From Spongiibacteraceae bacterium (GTDB lineage: Bacteria; Pseudomonadota; Gammaproteobacteria; Pseudomonadales; Dasaniaceae): a DNA stretch of 64,000 nt. The notes under the pieces are model-generated. The model was not told the DNA's origin. It did no database searches and was given only the letters and a program-made list of their open reading frames with translations. Position numbers and translations under genes: made by a program. Positions 8,589-17,649 of this stretch are shown here, piece after piece (within the stretch, counting starts at the first letter, position 1; each line of letters begins with the position of its first letter). The DNA lies in contig JANQLG010000050.1 of NCBI GenBank assembly GCA_028280715.1, positions 62,001-126,000 of the forward strand, given 5' to 3'.

Positions 8589-10751
8589 ATGAGACAGCAC
8601 TGGAAACCTCACCCGAGAAAGTCAAAGCAATCTCTTTCTCGCTTGGCGATTTATACCTCTATCGCGCTATCAGCAACATGCCCCCTCGCTGCGATAGCTC
8701 AGACCAATACTTTAGAGGCCGGTGTAGAACTGCTCGATAACGGATCTACCACTAAGTACCTGCCGGTATATTTCAACAAATACAACGCGATAAACGCCCG
8801 TGAAGTATTGCGAAGAATTCCTGGTGTTGCCGATTTAATCCCAACCAACAACAACGTTGATGACACCCGCGGCTTTGGCTCAGGAGGCGACCAGATACTG
8901 ATCAACGGTAAAAGGCTATCAGGCAAATCCAATAACCTCGCAACCAGCCTTGAGCGCATTCAATCAAAAAACATAAAAAGCATAGAGGTAATTCGCGGTA
9001 CGCGTGAAGGCCTGGACGTACGCAGCGACGGCCTTTTGGTGAATATCATTTTGGACGAAAATGCCGGCGGCAGCGGCACCTGGGAAGCAAACGCATGGTT
9101 CATGGAAGGCCGCGACAAATTAGATGGTAACGCTAAACTCAATTACTCCGATAGTTTTAAATCCATGCAATACCAACTTGCACTGGAATACGGCCCCTGG
9201 AATAGCGCCAGCGACAGGCAGCACCACGACACCAGAACTGCACCTGACGGTACAGTTTTTCAAAAGAGAAGAGAGAGCCGCCCAGACGATACAGACAACT
9301 TATCTATTACCGGTATCGGTAACATCGAACTATCGGGAGGCCAAAAGCTCGACCTTAACTTCCAATACTCTGATAATCGCCAAATCTTTAATGGCGATAA
9401 AGATATATTTGACCTAGACACCAACACTGGTGAGTTTCCGCTATCTTCCACTGTTTTTGAAGATAGAGATGTTATCGGTGATGAATGGGAAGTGGGTGCT
9501 TTCTACTCTTTGCCTGTCTATAGCGGCAAACTCAATACACGATTTATCTACACCAGAAAAAATGAAGACTCCGATAAGATCGTTACCACCTTACCCGTCA
9601 ATGGAACTGATTTTATTAGCAATATAGAAAGACGCGATACAAGAGCATCGGAACTGGTTTTAAGAAGCTCATACTTATTCCAGTTAAGTGACTCCCAAAC
9701 ACTGGATACGGGTATTGAGGGCGCTCGTAACACGCTTGACTCTGCAGCAGAGAAGTTTACTGGTACTATCAGCGGCCTAACAGAGGTGGATCTCGCCATT
9801 GGTGAATCGACGGTATCGGAAAACCGGGCCGAAGTATTTGCCACACATACTACCAATGTCTCTGATGCTGACACGTTAGAACTATCTTTGAACTGGGAAT
9901 ACTCAAACATCAGACAAAAAGGGTCGGGGACAGACTTATCCAGACATTTTGACTTCCCCAAACCGCGGATAGCATTCACACACGATTTTAATGACGCCAA
10001 CCAATTAAGACTAAAAGTAGAACGGACTATCAGCCAGTTGGACTTCGCTGAATTCTCGGCCTCCTTTGACGAAGACAATGAAGACGTCAGTTCAGGCAAC
10101 CCAAATCTATCACCCGAGAAAACCTGGGAATATGAAGCGACTTTTGAACACAGGCTGGATAACAATCGCGGCCTTGTTTCTCTAAAAGGCTTTTATAAAG
10201 ATATTACAGACCACATTGACTTGATTGCGGTAGGCAACGGCTCTGCCACAGGTAATATTGGTGATGCATCAGTGAATGGTTTTGAAGTTAAGGCCAGCAG
10301 CAACTTATCGGACCTCGGTATAAGTGAAGCAACTGTAGATATCACTTATACCTATCAGGACACAGAGGCCACTGATCCTTTTTTGGGTATCAAAAGGCCA
10401 ATAAAAGACGAGCCTCGACACAGAATTTTCCTCACCTATCGGCAAGATATCAGCAAGTGGGGCTTCTCATACTGGTTTGACGCAGAATGGCAAAGCACCT
10501 TTTATGAATATCGCCACAACGCCATACGCGAAAATGACTGGGAAGTACCAAGGGTTAACTTTTCATTAGAGAAAAATATTACTAGAAGCCTATCCTTTTG
10601 GATGACAATAAGGGCCTCGCTTGATAATACTCGTTTCCGTGACAGCGAAGTATATTCAGGTAATGTTGCTGATGACCAACTCCTCTTTATCGAAGAAAGA
10701 AGAGAACAGTTCCCTCGTGAATTCATTGTCGGCTTCCGCGGAAGCTTTTGA
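8589..10751 (+). CDS. TonB-dependent outer-membrane receptor
   Basis: This 720-residue protein has a basic N-terminus, a hydrophobic signal peptide ending near AIAQ (about residue 38), a plug domain (about 50-155, with DQILINGKRLSGK and IEVIRGTREGLDVRS), then a long stretch of alternating beta strands and a terminal Phe (GFRGSF). The plug reads IRGTREGLDVRS instead of the usual RGPQGTLYG, so it belongs to a branch distinct from the other two receptors here. It should import a substrate across the outer membrane using TonB energy. The substrate is unknown; divergent TetR genes and the nearby acyl-CoA operon hint at a hydrophobic carboxylic acid or its precursor. The ribosome site is weak (AAGG about 13 nt upstream). 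Confidence 0.87.
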   Translation: MRQHWKPHPRKSKQSLSRLAIYTSIALSATCPLAAIAQTNTLEAGVELLDNGSTTKYLPVYFNKYNAINAREVLRRIPGVADLIPTNNNVDDTRGFGSGGDQILINGKRLSGKSNNLATSLERIQSKNIKSIEVIRGTREGLDVRSDGLLVNIILDENAGGSGTWEANAWFMEGRDKLDGNAKLNYSDSFKSMQYQLALEYGPWNSASDRQHHDTRTAPDGTVFQKRRESRPDDTDNLSITGIGNIELSGGQKLDLNFQYSDNRQIFNGDKDIFDLDTNTGEFPLSSTVFEDRDVIGDEWEVGAFYSLPVYSGKLNTRFIYTRKNEDSDKIVTTLPVNGTDFISNIERRDTRASELVLRSSYLFQLSDSQTLDTGIEGARNTLDSAAEKFTGTISGLTEVDLAIGESTVSENRAEVFATHTTNVSDADTLELSLNWEYSNIRQKGSGTDLSRHFDFPKPRIAFTHDFNDANQLRLKVERTISQLDFAEFSASFDEDNEDVSSGNPNLSPEKTWEYEATFEHRLDNNRGLVSLKGFYKDITDHIDLIAVGNGSATGNIGDASVNGFEVKASSNLSDLGISEATVDITYTYQDTEATDPFLGIKRPIKDEPRHRIFLTYRQDISKWGFSYWFDAEWQSTFYEYRHNAIRENDWEVPRVNFSLEKNITRSLSFWMTIRASLDNTRFRDSEVYSGNVADDQLLFIEERREQFPREFIVGFRGSF

Positions 10752-11061
10752 TTTGCATCAAGACATCAGCGACTAGTCATATAAGGTGGCGGAAAGTTAA
10801 GACTCGAAAGTGACTTTCCGCCAAACACGACACACACGCAACATATTGAATTAAAAGAAAAATATCAATAAATCCAGCTTTAAACAGATAATTTTTAATA
10901 TTAAAAAATGGTAAACCCGCACGTATAACCATCCGTTTACTTCCCCCACCTTTTCACCTAGCATAGCGCCCCACATTACAAGAAATCATTGAAGTCTATC
11001 GCGCAAAAAACAGCGCCAGCTAATCGATGAAACAGCAAACACACATACGAGGTAGCTAGGA
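10752..11061. other. intergenic gap with a hairpin and no gene
   Basis: A perfect 10-bp dyad GGCGGAAAGT / ACTTTCCGCC (10788-10797 and 10813-10822, 15-nt loop) stands 37 nt after the receptor stop. It lacks a U tract, so it is either a Rho-dependent or processing hairpin. The remaining 240 bases are AT-rich and hold no recognisable gene. Confidence 0.5.
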
Positions 11062-11853
11062 ATGAGTACTACTGCAGAAACCAAAATAGCCTCATCTAAC
11101 GAAGGCTTAAACAAATACAGTCCACTGGTTGTAGCAGGTGGCGCATTGCTACTGGCATCACCCTACATGCTGGAGCTGATCTCAGCGGGTTTACAATGGC
11201 TAGGCGGCAATGAGTCTTATAAAGCTTTTACCGAAGGTGAATCTCTACGCAACACCAACGTTGGGTTTAATCTGGTATTCGCAGCGTTAATGATGCTAGC
11301 AGGTTGTTTAATGCAGATTACACGCGTCCTTATGCCCAACTCTGGCATCGCCACTCGCGGGCTCCAAACATTAACCGGATGGATAGTGACACTTTTTGCC
11401 ACCGGTTACTTAATTTTCCAAAGTTTCTTTATCAGCACTGGTGAACACCTAGGTTTGATGGGTTTGAGCATCCACAGCGGCAGTGCCTACTGCATCGTAG
11501 CTTACTTTGTCGTTTATCGCTTTTTTGAGAGCCGCTCCAAAGGTGATGCACTCTATGAAGAAATGTTCCGCAATCAACTATTTGTTCTTGCTGTTGGACC
11601 GTTTATGTTCCAGGTAGCTTACGGCATCTGGTTTGCGCTACTCGGCCACGGTGCAGATGGCACATACACTCAGCAATTAATCATCACTTTTGGTTACTAC
11701 CTGCTGCCATTATTAGGTATTTATAGCTACTCAACGTTACTGAAAAGTGAATCAGGCAACACCGGCTTTATCATCGCTGTTGTTTGTCTTGCATTGATTG
11801 TATTGGGTACTTTTGGCTACGCAGGCTCTTCAGTACAACCAGCTGTTCTATAA
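11062..11853 (+). CDS. conserved membrane protein of unknown function, about 7 TM
   Basis: A 263-residue protein with a polar N-terminus (about 20 residues) and seven hydrophobic segments at about 22-42, 70-90, 104-126, 136-155, 172-193, 203-222 and 234-255. No catalytic or binding motif is recognised. A glutamate and two histidines lie around the loop STGEHLGLMGLSIHSG, between and within segments 3 and 4. AGGTAGCTAGGA precedes the ATG. It stands alone with its own terminator between a TonB receptor gene and a cytochrome c5-like lipoprotein gene, so a link to envelope redox or uptake is possible but unproven. I do not recognise the family. Confidence 0.6.
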   Translation: MSTTAETKIASSNEGLNKYSPLVVAGGALLLASPYMLELISAGLQWLGGNESYKAFTEGESLRNTNVGFNLVFAALMMLAGCLMQITRVLMPNSGIATRGLQTLTGWIVTLFATGYLIFQSFFISTGEHLGLMGLSIHSGSAYCIVAYFVVYRFFESRSKGDALYEEMFRNQLFVLAVGPFMFQVAYGIWFALLGHGADGTYTQQLIITFGYYLLPLLGIYSYSTLLKSESGNTGFIIAVVCLALIVLGTFGYAGSSVQPAVL

Positions 11854-11885
11854 AACTGACTACAGAAAAACGTTAATTTCGAGAG

Positions 11886-11920
11886 AAAGCCACAGCTAAC
11901 TTGTTAGCTGTGGCTTTTTT
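11886..11920 (+). terminator. Rho-independent terminator after the 7-TM gene
   Basis: A 12-bp perfect stem (AGCCACAGCTAA / TTAGCTGTGGCT) with a 4-nt loop is followed by six T residues. It lies about 35 nt after the stop at 11853. Confidence 0.9.
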
Positions 11921-12054
11921 GCATCTGCCAAGAACGCTATTCAATATATGTTTTTAATTATATTAACCGTTTTTTACATTAACCAACCTTCACGACAGTG
12001 CTTATCTCGTTACATTAAAATTAGACCAGCATTAAAACCTTCATAAAAACAGCA

Positions 12055-12417
12055 ATGCCAATACGTCAATTAAAACCTATTTTCTTTCTATTCTGCTTAT
12101 ATTTAATGGGTTGTGACTCTCCCGAAGAGCCTTACCCAATTGGTAAAGATGTATACAATCGTACCTGTCGGTACTGCCACAATACCCTGTTTGGCTACAC
12201 ACCGGGAATTGGCGATGTAGCAGCATGGGAAAGTAGAATTCAGCAGGGCTTACCTACACTGATTAATCACGCCATTTCTGGCTATGGACGCATGCCAGCC
12301 AAAGGAGGCAATACACAATTTACAGAACAGGAAATCGAGGAAGCCGTTAAATTTATGGTTTCTAAAGTAGCCACTATTAACGGAAATGAATTAGTAATTA
12401 AAGAAACTGAAGAATAA
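12055..12417 (+). CDS. c-type cytochrome lipoprotein, cytochrome c5-like
   Basis: A 120-residue protein with a short hydrophobic leader and a lipobox (LMGC, Cys20), so it is probably a lipid-anchored periplasmic electron carrier. One haem site, CRYCH (Cys38, Cys41, His42), is visible. A distal Met ligand in GYGRMPAKGG (Met80) is the signature of the cytochrome c5 branch. The length fits a single haem domain. The ribosome site is poor. It is flanked by an orphan membrane protein gene and a TonB receptor gene, with no terminal oxidase or dehydrogenase beside it. It could accept electrons from a periplasmic oxidoreductase encoded elsewhere. Confidence 0.8.
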   Translation: MPIRQLKPIFFLFCLYLMGCDSPEEPYPIGKDVYNRTCRYCHNTLFGYTPGIGDVAAWESRIQQGLPTLINHAISGYGRMPAKGGNTQFTEQEIEEAVKFMVSKVATINGNELVIKETEE

Positions 12418-12643
12418 ACTCTTGATATTTCGAGACACAAATCTGACGTTTAAAGCGCAAATCCATTTTTACATTGAAATAAACAGATCTTAATCAAAGC
12501 ACCTTCCGGTTTTACTTGAGAAGTAACAAGCCAACCCTTTACAATCTTTTTCGCATAATTGATTTAATCCAAGGAGACCCGAGAAACGTAATAATCATTT
12601 AACGTTACTAACCACACATAATATTTAATAAAAGGAAAGCGTT

Positions 12644-15103
12644 ATGAGACAACTATATAAGCACCTAATAGCCATCGGCATAACGCCCTTGGCAGCAGCA
12701 ATATCCACCAATCTGCATGCTCAAAACACTCAGCTAGAAGAAGTTGTTGTAACCGCCACCAAACGTGCTGAAAACCTGCAAGAAGTACCTGTAGCGGTAA
12801 CCGCTATGACGGCCGAAATGATGCAGGAGCGCGTTATTTTTGAAACCTCAGACTTGATGGGCACCGCACCTAACCTGCAAGTCACCTCTGCCTATTCAAC
12901 AACCCAGCCAAACTTCAGTATCCGCGGCATCAGTGTTGCCAACGAATTCAGTGCTGCTACAGCTTCTCCTGTGGGCGTATATGTGGATGAGGTATATCAA
13001 ACATTCCGCGCATCCCATGGTCAGCAACTTTATGACCTGGAACGTCTGGAAGTTATCCGCGGACCGCAAGGCACGCTATTTGGCCGTAATACTACTGGTG
13101 GTGCGATAAGCTTCGTCACCAAAAAACCAACATTGGAAGGTGGCACTTCTGGCTACATCACTGGCGGTATAGGTAACTACGATGCAGTTAATGCGACAGG
13201 CGCGTTAGATGTTACGCTTTCCGATAGTTTTGGCGTTCGATTTGCCGGTACTGTTAAGCAGGCCGATGGTTATACTGAAAATCCCATTGATGGCAAAGAC
13301 TACGGCGAAACTGACTCAGAGGCTTTTCGCTTATCCGCACTCTGGCAACCTAGTGATGATTTAAGTGCCCACTTCAAAATTTACACAGCAGAGAATGATG
13401 CTCTAGGTGACTTGCCCTATGGCATTGGTTACTTTCCAAATCAAACCAATATCCTGGGTTTCGGCACTCGCTTAGCTGGTGGCGGTGGTGCTCAACTTGA
13501 TGAGGACCAAGTCGAATCTGATTCCGGCAACCGCTACTACACCAAGTCTGATGGCTTCTCTATGACATGGGAATGGGTGCGTGGTGACTTCACCTTCACG
13601 TCGATTACCGGTTACGATGAAAATGAATATCGACTAAACCCTTTCGATTGTGATGGCACCGTATTGGATCTTTGTGCCATCAAATATGATTCTGATAGCG
13701 AGAGCTTCAATCAGGATTTCCGGGTTACTTACACAGATGACAAATTAAAATTTGTCGGCGGTTTGTACTTTGGCACCGAAGAAGTGAAAACACGCAATAC
13801 CCCAGACTTTTTCGGGCTACTCAATCCAGCAATTCCCGACAATTTATTTAATCCTATCTTGGGTGCTATTGACCCAAGTAACCCTGCTTTGGGTGTACTA
13901 CCCGCTGATGGTGCTTGCTCACCTTTAATTGTCAATCCTAATGGATTTATGGATACCCGAACTTTCTTTGAATTCCTAGGCTTGACCGCTGGTTGTACTG
14001 CAGCAGGGGCTCCACCATTCACTTCCATCCTGGCTGACCAGCGTTTTACTATCGAACGCCCATCACAAGCAATTTATGGGGAAGTGTCCTACGACTTTAG
14101 TGCCGAACTTACCGTAACCCTCGGCCTTCGCTACACCCATGACGAAGTAGAACTGAAAGATGCCCGTACCATTATCTTCAGTGAAGACGGCGTAGCCCGA
14201 GCCACTACTATCCCCTATAGTTTTCCGGCCGATTTAACTCTGCCAGCTGTTTCTGAAGATGAAGAAAGTGATGAAATTACCGGTCGCCTGATTGTCGATT
14301 ACCGCTTTACTGACAACATTATGGGCTATGCCAGCTACAGCCACGGTTATCGTGCCGGTACCTATAATGCTCTGGCCTACCAGGATATCAATCAGATTTT
14401 CTATCTTGAACCTGAGATCGTCGATGCCTATGAGCTGGGTATTAAATCCCGATTTATGGATGATCGTGTGCAATTGAACGCAGCACTATTCTACTCAGAC
14501 TACGAGAATCAACAGATTGCAGAAATTGTTGGCACCACATCATTCCTTCGCTCTGCTAACGGCGAACTATCAGGACTTGAAGTAGAATTGGTTGCATTGC
14601 CAACCTCAACTCTGGAAATCAGAGCCTCTCTGGGCTTACTGGAATCCGAATACGATAGCAACCAACAATTTACACCCACCGGTTTAGACATTGGAGGTAA
14701 TGACTTTCCAAATGCTCCGGACGAAACCTTTATCGCCGGTTTCACCTGGGACGCCTGGTCGAGCAATCAAGGTACTTTATCCATTTCAGCTGAAGCGAAA
14801 TACATGGGCGAATACGTATTCGATCCCTTTGGCGACTATGAAGGCAATTACCCTGGCGGTTCAGCCGATACCGGTAGTGGATTTGCTGCTTCTGCAGAAT
14901 TAGCCGAAGGTAACCCGGACTATTGGACCTACGATGCCCGTGCTACCTTTGAAGGCGCTAACTACTCAGTCAGCCTGTGGGGTAAAAACCTGAGCGACGA
15001 GTTTTACTATGTGTATGGCTTGAACCTTAATGCTTTCGGCCAAGACTACTTCACTCGTGGTATGCCTCGCACTTACGGCTTAGAAGTTACTTATAACTTC
15101 TAA
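12644..15103 (+). CDS. TonB-dependent outer-membrane receptor
   Basis: An 819-residue receptor with a signal peptide cleaved near NLHA (about residue 26) and a TonB-box-like EEVVVTATKR just after it. A full plug follows, with IRGPQGTLFGRNTTGGAIS (about 144-162), then a long barrel ending in EVTYNF. The EEVVVTAxKR and RGPQGTLFGRN features are those of the large family abundant in marine gammaproteobacteria. Barrel loops hold several Cys residues (FDCDGTVLDLC, PADGACS, TAGCTAAG), which could form extracellular disulfides. AAAGGAAAG lies 6 nt before the ATG. The xdhC-cmoA-mocA block lies downstream in the same direction, but a hairpin separates them. Confidence 0.9.
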   Translation: MRQLYKHLIAIGITPLAAAISTNLHAQNTQLEEVVVTATKRAENLQEVPVAVTAMTAEMMQERVIFETSDLMGTAPNLQVTSAYSTTQPNFSIRGISVANEFSAATASPVGVYVDEVYQTFRASHGQQLYDLERLEVIRGPQGTLFGRNTTGGAISFVTKKPTLEGGTSGYITGGIGNYDAVNATGALDVTLSDSFGVRFAGTVKQADGYTENPIDGKDYGETDSEAFRLSALWQPSDDLSAHFKIYTAENDALGDLPYGIGYFPNQTNILGFGTRLAGGGGAQLDEDQVESDSGNRYYTKSDGFSMTWEWVRGDFTFTSITGYDENEYRLNPFDCDGTVLDLCAIKYDSDSESFNQDFRVTYTDDKLKFVGGLYFGTEEVKTRNTPDFFGLLNPAIPDNLFNPILGAIDPSNPALGVLPADGACSPLIVNPNGFMDTRTFFEFLGLTAGCTAAGAPPFTSILADQRFTIERPSQAIYGEVSYDFSAELTVTLGLRYTHDEVELKDARTIIFSEDGVARATTIPYSFPADLTLPAVSEDEESDEITGRLIVDYRFTDNIMGYASYSHGYRAGTYNALAYQDINQIFYLEPEIVDAYELGIKSRFMDDRVQLNAALFYSDYENQQIAEIVGTTSFLRSANGELSGLEVELVALPTSTLEIRASLGLLESEYDSNQQFTPTGLDIGGNDFPNAPDETFIAGFTWDAWSSNQGTLSISAEAKYMGEYVFDPFGDYEGNYPGGSADTGSGFAASAELAEGNPDYWTYDARATFEGANYSVSLWGKNLSDEFYYVYGLNLNAFGQDYFTRGMPRTYGLEVTYNF

Positions 15104-15118
15104 AACGTCTCTTAATAT

Positions 15119-15155
15119 CGGGAGATAATTCAACCCCCTGTTGTCTTATCTCCCG
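15119..15155 (+). terminator. hairpin after the second TonB receptor gene
   Basis: A perfect 10-bp dyad CGGGAGATAA / TTATCTCCCG with a 17-nt loop begins 15 nt after the receptor stop. No U tract follows, so it may be a Rho-dependent or 3'-stabilising structure. Confidence 0.5.
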
Positions 15156-15259
15156 GTTCACATCTCAATCAAATCCCGATGTACAATTGGTAATATCTCA
15201 GCTGCGTTTTTTTATCGTATGCTAACGTTATTACTCGTGTTTTTAGTTGGTCACACATT

Positions 15260-16210
15260 ATGCGCACTCAAGACTATGAAGTTCTTTCTCATGCTCACCA
15301 ATGGCTGCAGCAAGGCGATAAGCCCTGGCTTTGCACCATTGTTAAAGCGATAGGTTCATCACCCAGGCCTATCGGCTCCATGCTCTCCTGTCTGGAAAAC
15401 GGCTTGCAAACCGGCTCCTTGTCTGGTGGTTGTGTTGAGGACGATTTGCTTGAACGCTTACATAACCAACAAATTCCCAACGACAAACCATTAGTTGTCG
15501 AATACGGTGTCACCCCCGAAGAAAATGAGCGATTAGGCCTACCCTGCGGTGGCCGCCTTTATATCCTGGTTCAACAATTAGATGAAGGTGACTTGCCTTG
15601 GCTGGATGAAATTATTAACGCGATGAATGAACGAAAATGCGTCATCCGCCACCTCGATATCAACAGTGGCAAATCGACTATTAAACCGGTTGAACACTTT
15701 GCCACTTTGTCTTTTGATGAAAGCTCACTACAACAGTGCTATGGCCCTCGCATGCGTATGCTACTGGTGGGAGCAGGACAATTAGGCCAAAGCATTGCTG
15801 AGTTGGCACTGGCAATGGATTATGAAGTACTGGTCACAGACACTCGTGAGAACATGTTAGCGCAATGGGAAGGCCCAGAAGTGTCTTTAATACAGGGCAT
15901 GCCGGACGACGTAGTATTACAAAATGCCGCCGATAAATTTTCTATCGTGATTACACTGACACACGACCCACGTATTGATGATATGGCGTTGATGGAAGCG
16001 TTGAAAACTGATGCCTGGTATGTCGGCTCATTAGGCTCTCAGCGAACCACAGACAAACGCTTAGAACGATTAAAAACATTGGGCCTGGAAGACGAACATA
16101 TTGCCAAACTGCATGCGCCCGTTGGATTAAAAATTGGCAGTAAAACGCCTATCGAGATTGCTGTTGCCGTAATGGCAGAGCTGACTCAACTGCGACGCCA
16201 GGCACAATAG
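15260..16210 (+). CDS. XdhC/CoxI family molybdenum-hydroxylase maturation factor
   Basis: A 316-residue protein with the N-terminal XdhC domain (SSPRPIGSMLSC, SLSGGCVEDDL) and a C-terminal Rossmann domain (LLVGAGQLGQS, about residues 170-180, then GSLGSQRTTDKR and LHAPVGLKIGSKTPIEIAVA). Family members bind molybdenum cofactor, help sulfurate it and insert it into xanthine dehydrogenase-type enzymes. It heads a tight same-strand group with the CmoA-like and MocA-like genes. No large molybdenum hydroxylase subunit, 2Fe-2S subunit or FAD subunit lies in the window, so the client is encoded elsewhere. The ATG at 15260 precedes the conserved domain by a normal distance. Confidence 0.88.
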   Translation: MRTQDYEVLSHAHQWLQQGDKPWLCTIVKAIGSSPRPIGSMLSCLENGLQTGSLSGGCVEDDLLERLHNQQIPNDKPLVVEYGVTPEENERLGLPCGGRLYILVQQLDEGDLPWLDEIINAMNERKCVIRHLDINSGKSTIKPVEHFATLSFDESSLQQCYGPRMRMLLVGAGQLGQSIAELALAMDYEVLVTDTRENMLAQWEGPEVSLIQGMPDDVVLQNAADKFSIVITLTHDPRIDDMALMEALKTDAWYVGSLGSQRTTDKRLERLKTLGLEDEHIAKLHAPVGLKIGSKTPIEIAVAVMAELTQLRRQAQ

Positions 16211-16267
16211 AAAACTATTGCGAATTATTTTTTAAAACAGCACTGAAAATATAAGACGGTTTGAGCC

Positions 16268-17017
16268 ATGAATCGGAATCGTGATGAACTTTTTAATAAC
16301 GACGAAACGAGTGACAGCGACTTCCAGTTTAATTCAGAAGTTGCGGCAGTCTTTGATGACATGCTTGCTCGCAGTATTCCTTTTTATCAGGAACAGCAGC
16401 ATTTAATTAGCACTATTGCCAGACAATTTTATGTGCCAGATACGCGCATCATCGACCTGGGCTGCTCCACTGGAACAACATTAACCAACCTGGCACTCAC
16501 TATTCCTGAAGCCAAAGAACTTATCGGTTATGACAATTCAGAGCCGATGCTCGATAAAGCCAGAAACAATATCAACAGCTCCAAACTTGAAGACCGCATT
16601 ACACTTCGCTGCGCTGATTTAAATAACGACCTGACAAACATCGACCTTAGTAACAGCAGTGTTGTAACGCTATGTTGGACTTTACAATTCATCCGGCCAT
16701 TAAAACGTGATTTATTAATTAAAACTATTTACGACAACATGGCCAATGGTGGAGTATTAATCATTACGGAAAAAGTGCTGACTAATGACTCCAATATGAA
16801 TCGCTTTTTTATTGATTTTTATTACGATTTCAAACGTAAAAACGGTTACTCTGAGGACGAAATTAATCGCAAACGCGAAGCGCTGGAGAATGTACTAATC
16901 CCTTACCGTTTTGATGAAAATTTTGAACTCTTTAGACGCAACGGTTTCGATATTGTCGAAACTTTTTTTCAGTGGTTCAATTTTGCTGGCATCCTTTGCG
17001 TTAAGCGTGCTTCCTAA
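16268..17017 (+). CDS. CmoA-like carboxy-S-adenosyl-methionine synthase homolog
   Basis: A 249-residue class I methyltransferase fold whose length and whole-length sequence follow E. coli CmoA. It has FNSEVAAVFDDMLARSIPFY near the N-terminus, SAM motif I IIDLGCSTGTTL (61-72), and YDFKRKNGYSEDEINRKRE with Arg203 at the place of CmoA Arg199, the residue that holds the carboxylate of carboxy-SAM. The end FQWFNFAG matches CmoA WFQCFNFG. CmoA converts SAM plus prephenate to carboxy-SAM, which CmoB uses for tRNA wobble uridine. No cmoB lies beside it here; it sits 57 nt after xdhC and 11 nt before mocA. It may be the housekeeping CmoA displaced, or a paralog recruited to another task. Confidence 0.75.
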   Translation: MNRNRDELFNNDETSDSDFQFNSEVAAVFDDMLARSIPFYQEQQHLISTIARQFYVPDTRIIDLGCSTGTTLTNLALTIPEAKELIGYDNSEPMLDKARNNINSSKLEDRITLRCADLNNDLTNIDLSNSSVVTLCWTLQFIRPLKRDLLIKTIYDNMANGGVLIITEKVLTNDSNMNRFFIDFYYDFKRKNGYSEDEINRKREALENVLIPYRFDENFELFRRNGFDIVETFFQWFNFAGILCVKRAS

Positions 17018-17028
17018 ACTTTAATCAC

Positions 17029-17649
17029 ATGCCATCAACACAATATACTCCATCACTCGACATCCCCATATTATTGCTGGCAGCCGGGCAATCGAAACGT
17101 TTTGGCCAGGAAAATAAGTTACTTGCCAAAATAAATGGTATTCCTTTATTACAGCACACCCTAGAAACGCTTAAACAAATCAACGATAACATTTGGGTTG
17201 TCACTAATGGAAAAGAGGACTTCTCCCAATCTATACTTGACGGTTGTCACACTGTAATCTGCGAAGATGCCCATCTCGGCATGGGGCATTCGTTAGCCGC
17301 TGGCGCAACGGCTATTTTGGAAAATAATTCCCGCGCACCTGCACTGATGATAGCCTTAGCCGATCAGCCTTTGGTTACAGCACAAAATTATCAGCAACTG
17401 CTCGACCGATATAATATCAACCAATGTTTGGTGGCATCCCGCTATCATGAGTCACTGGGGGTACCGGCAATTTTTCCACTTACCGCAGCCATGCAACTGA
17501 AATCCTTAACGGGCGATATCGGTGCCAGAAAAATTATTCGTCAATATACAGATCAAATAGACATTGTAGATATGCCCAATGCCGAACAGGATATCGATAC
17601 ACCTGAAGATTTGTTGTCTATTCAACAGCAGACGGCGAACAACAACTAA
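17029..17649 (+). CDS. MobA-like/MocA-like NTP transferase
   Basis: A 206-residue nucleotidyltransferase with the opening signature LLAAGQSKRFGQENKLLA (about 16-33) and LADQPLVTAQNYQ (about 108-120), typical of MocA/MobA. MocA attaches CMP to molybdopterin-molybdate to give MCD, the cofactor form used by xanthine dehydrogenase-type hydroxylases. The xdhC gene upstream supports MocA rather than MobA. The start lies 11 nt after the CmoA-like gene, so the three genes are probably one transcript. Its last four bases overlap the stop end of the convergent TetR gene. The ribosome site is weak, so translational coupling is likely. Confidence 0.82.
   Translation: MPSTQYTPSLDIPILLLAAGQSKRFGQENKLLAKINGIPLLQHTLETLKQINDNIWVVTNGKEDFSQSILDGCHTVICEDAHLGMGHSLAAGATAILENNSRAPALMIALADQPLVTAQNYQQLLDRYNINQCLVASRYHESLGVPAIFPLTAAMQLKSLTGDIGARKIIRQYTDQIDIVDMPNAEQDIDTPEDLLSIQQQTANNN

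Noticed and set aside
9548-10165. A 205-codon open frame antisense to the first TonB receptor gene
   Set aside because: It lies entirely within the receptor coding region, has no ribosome site or recognisable domain, and its residues mirror the receptor codons.
10788-10822. Rho-independent terminator after the first TonB receptor
   Set aside because: The 10-bp stem is perfect but no U tract follows; kept only as a hairpin inside the intergenic entry.
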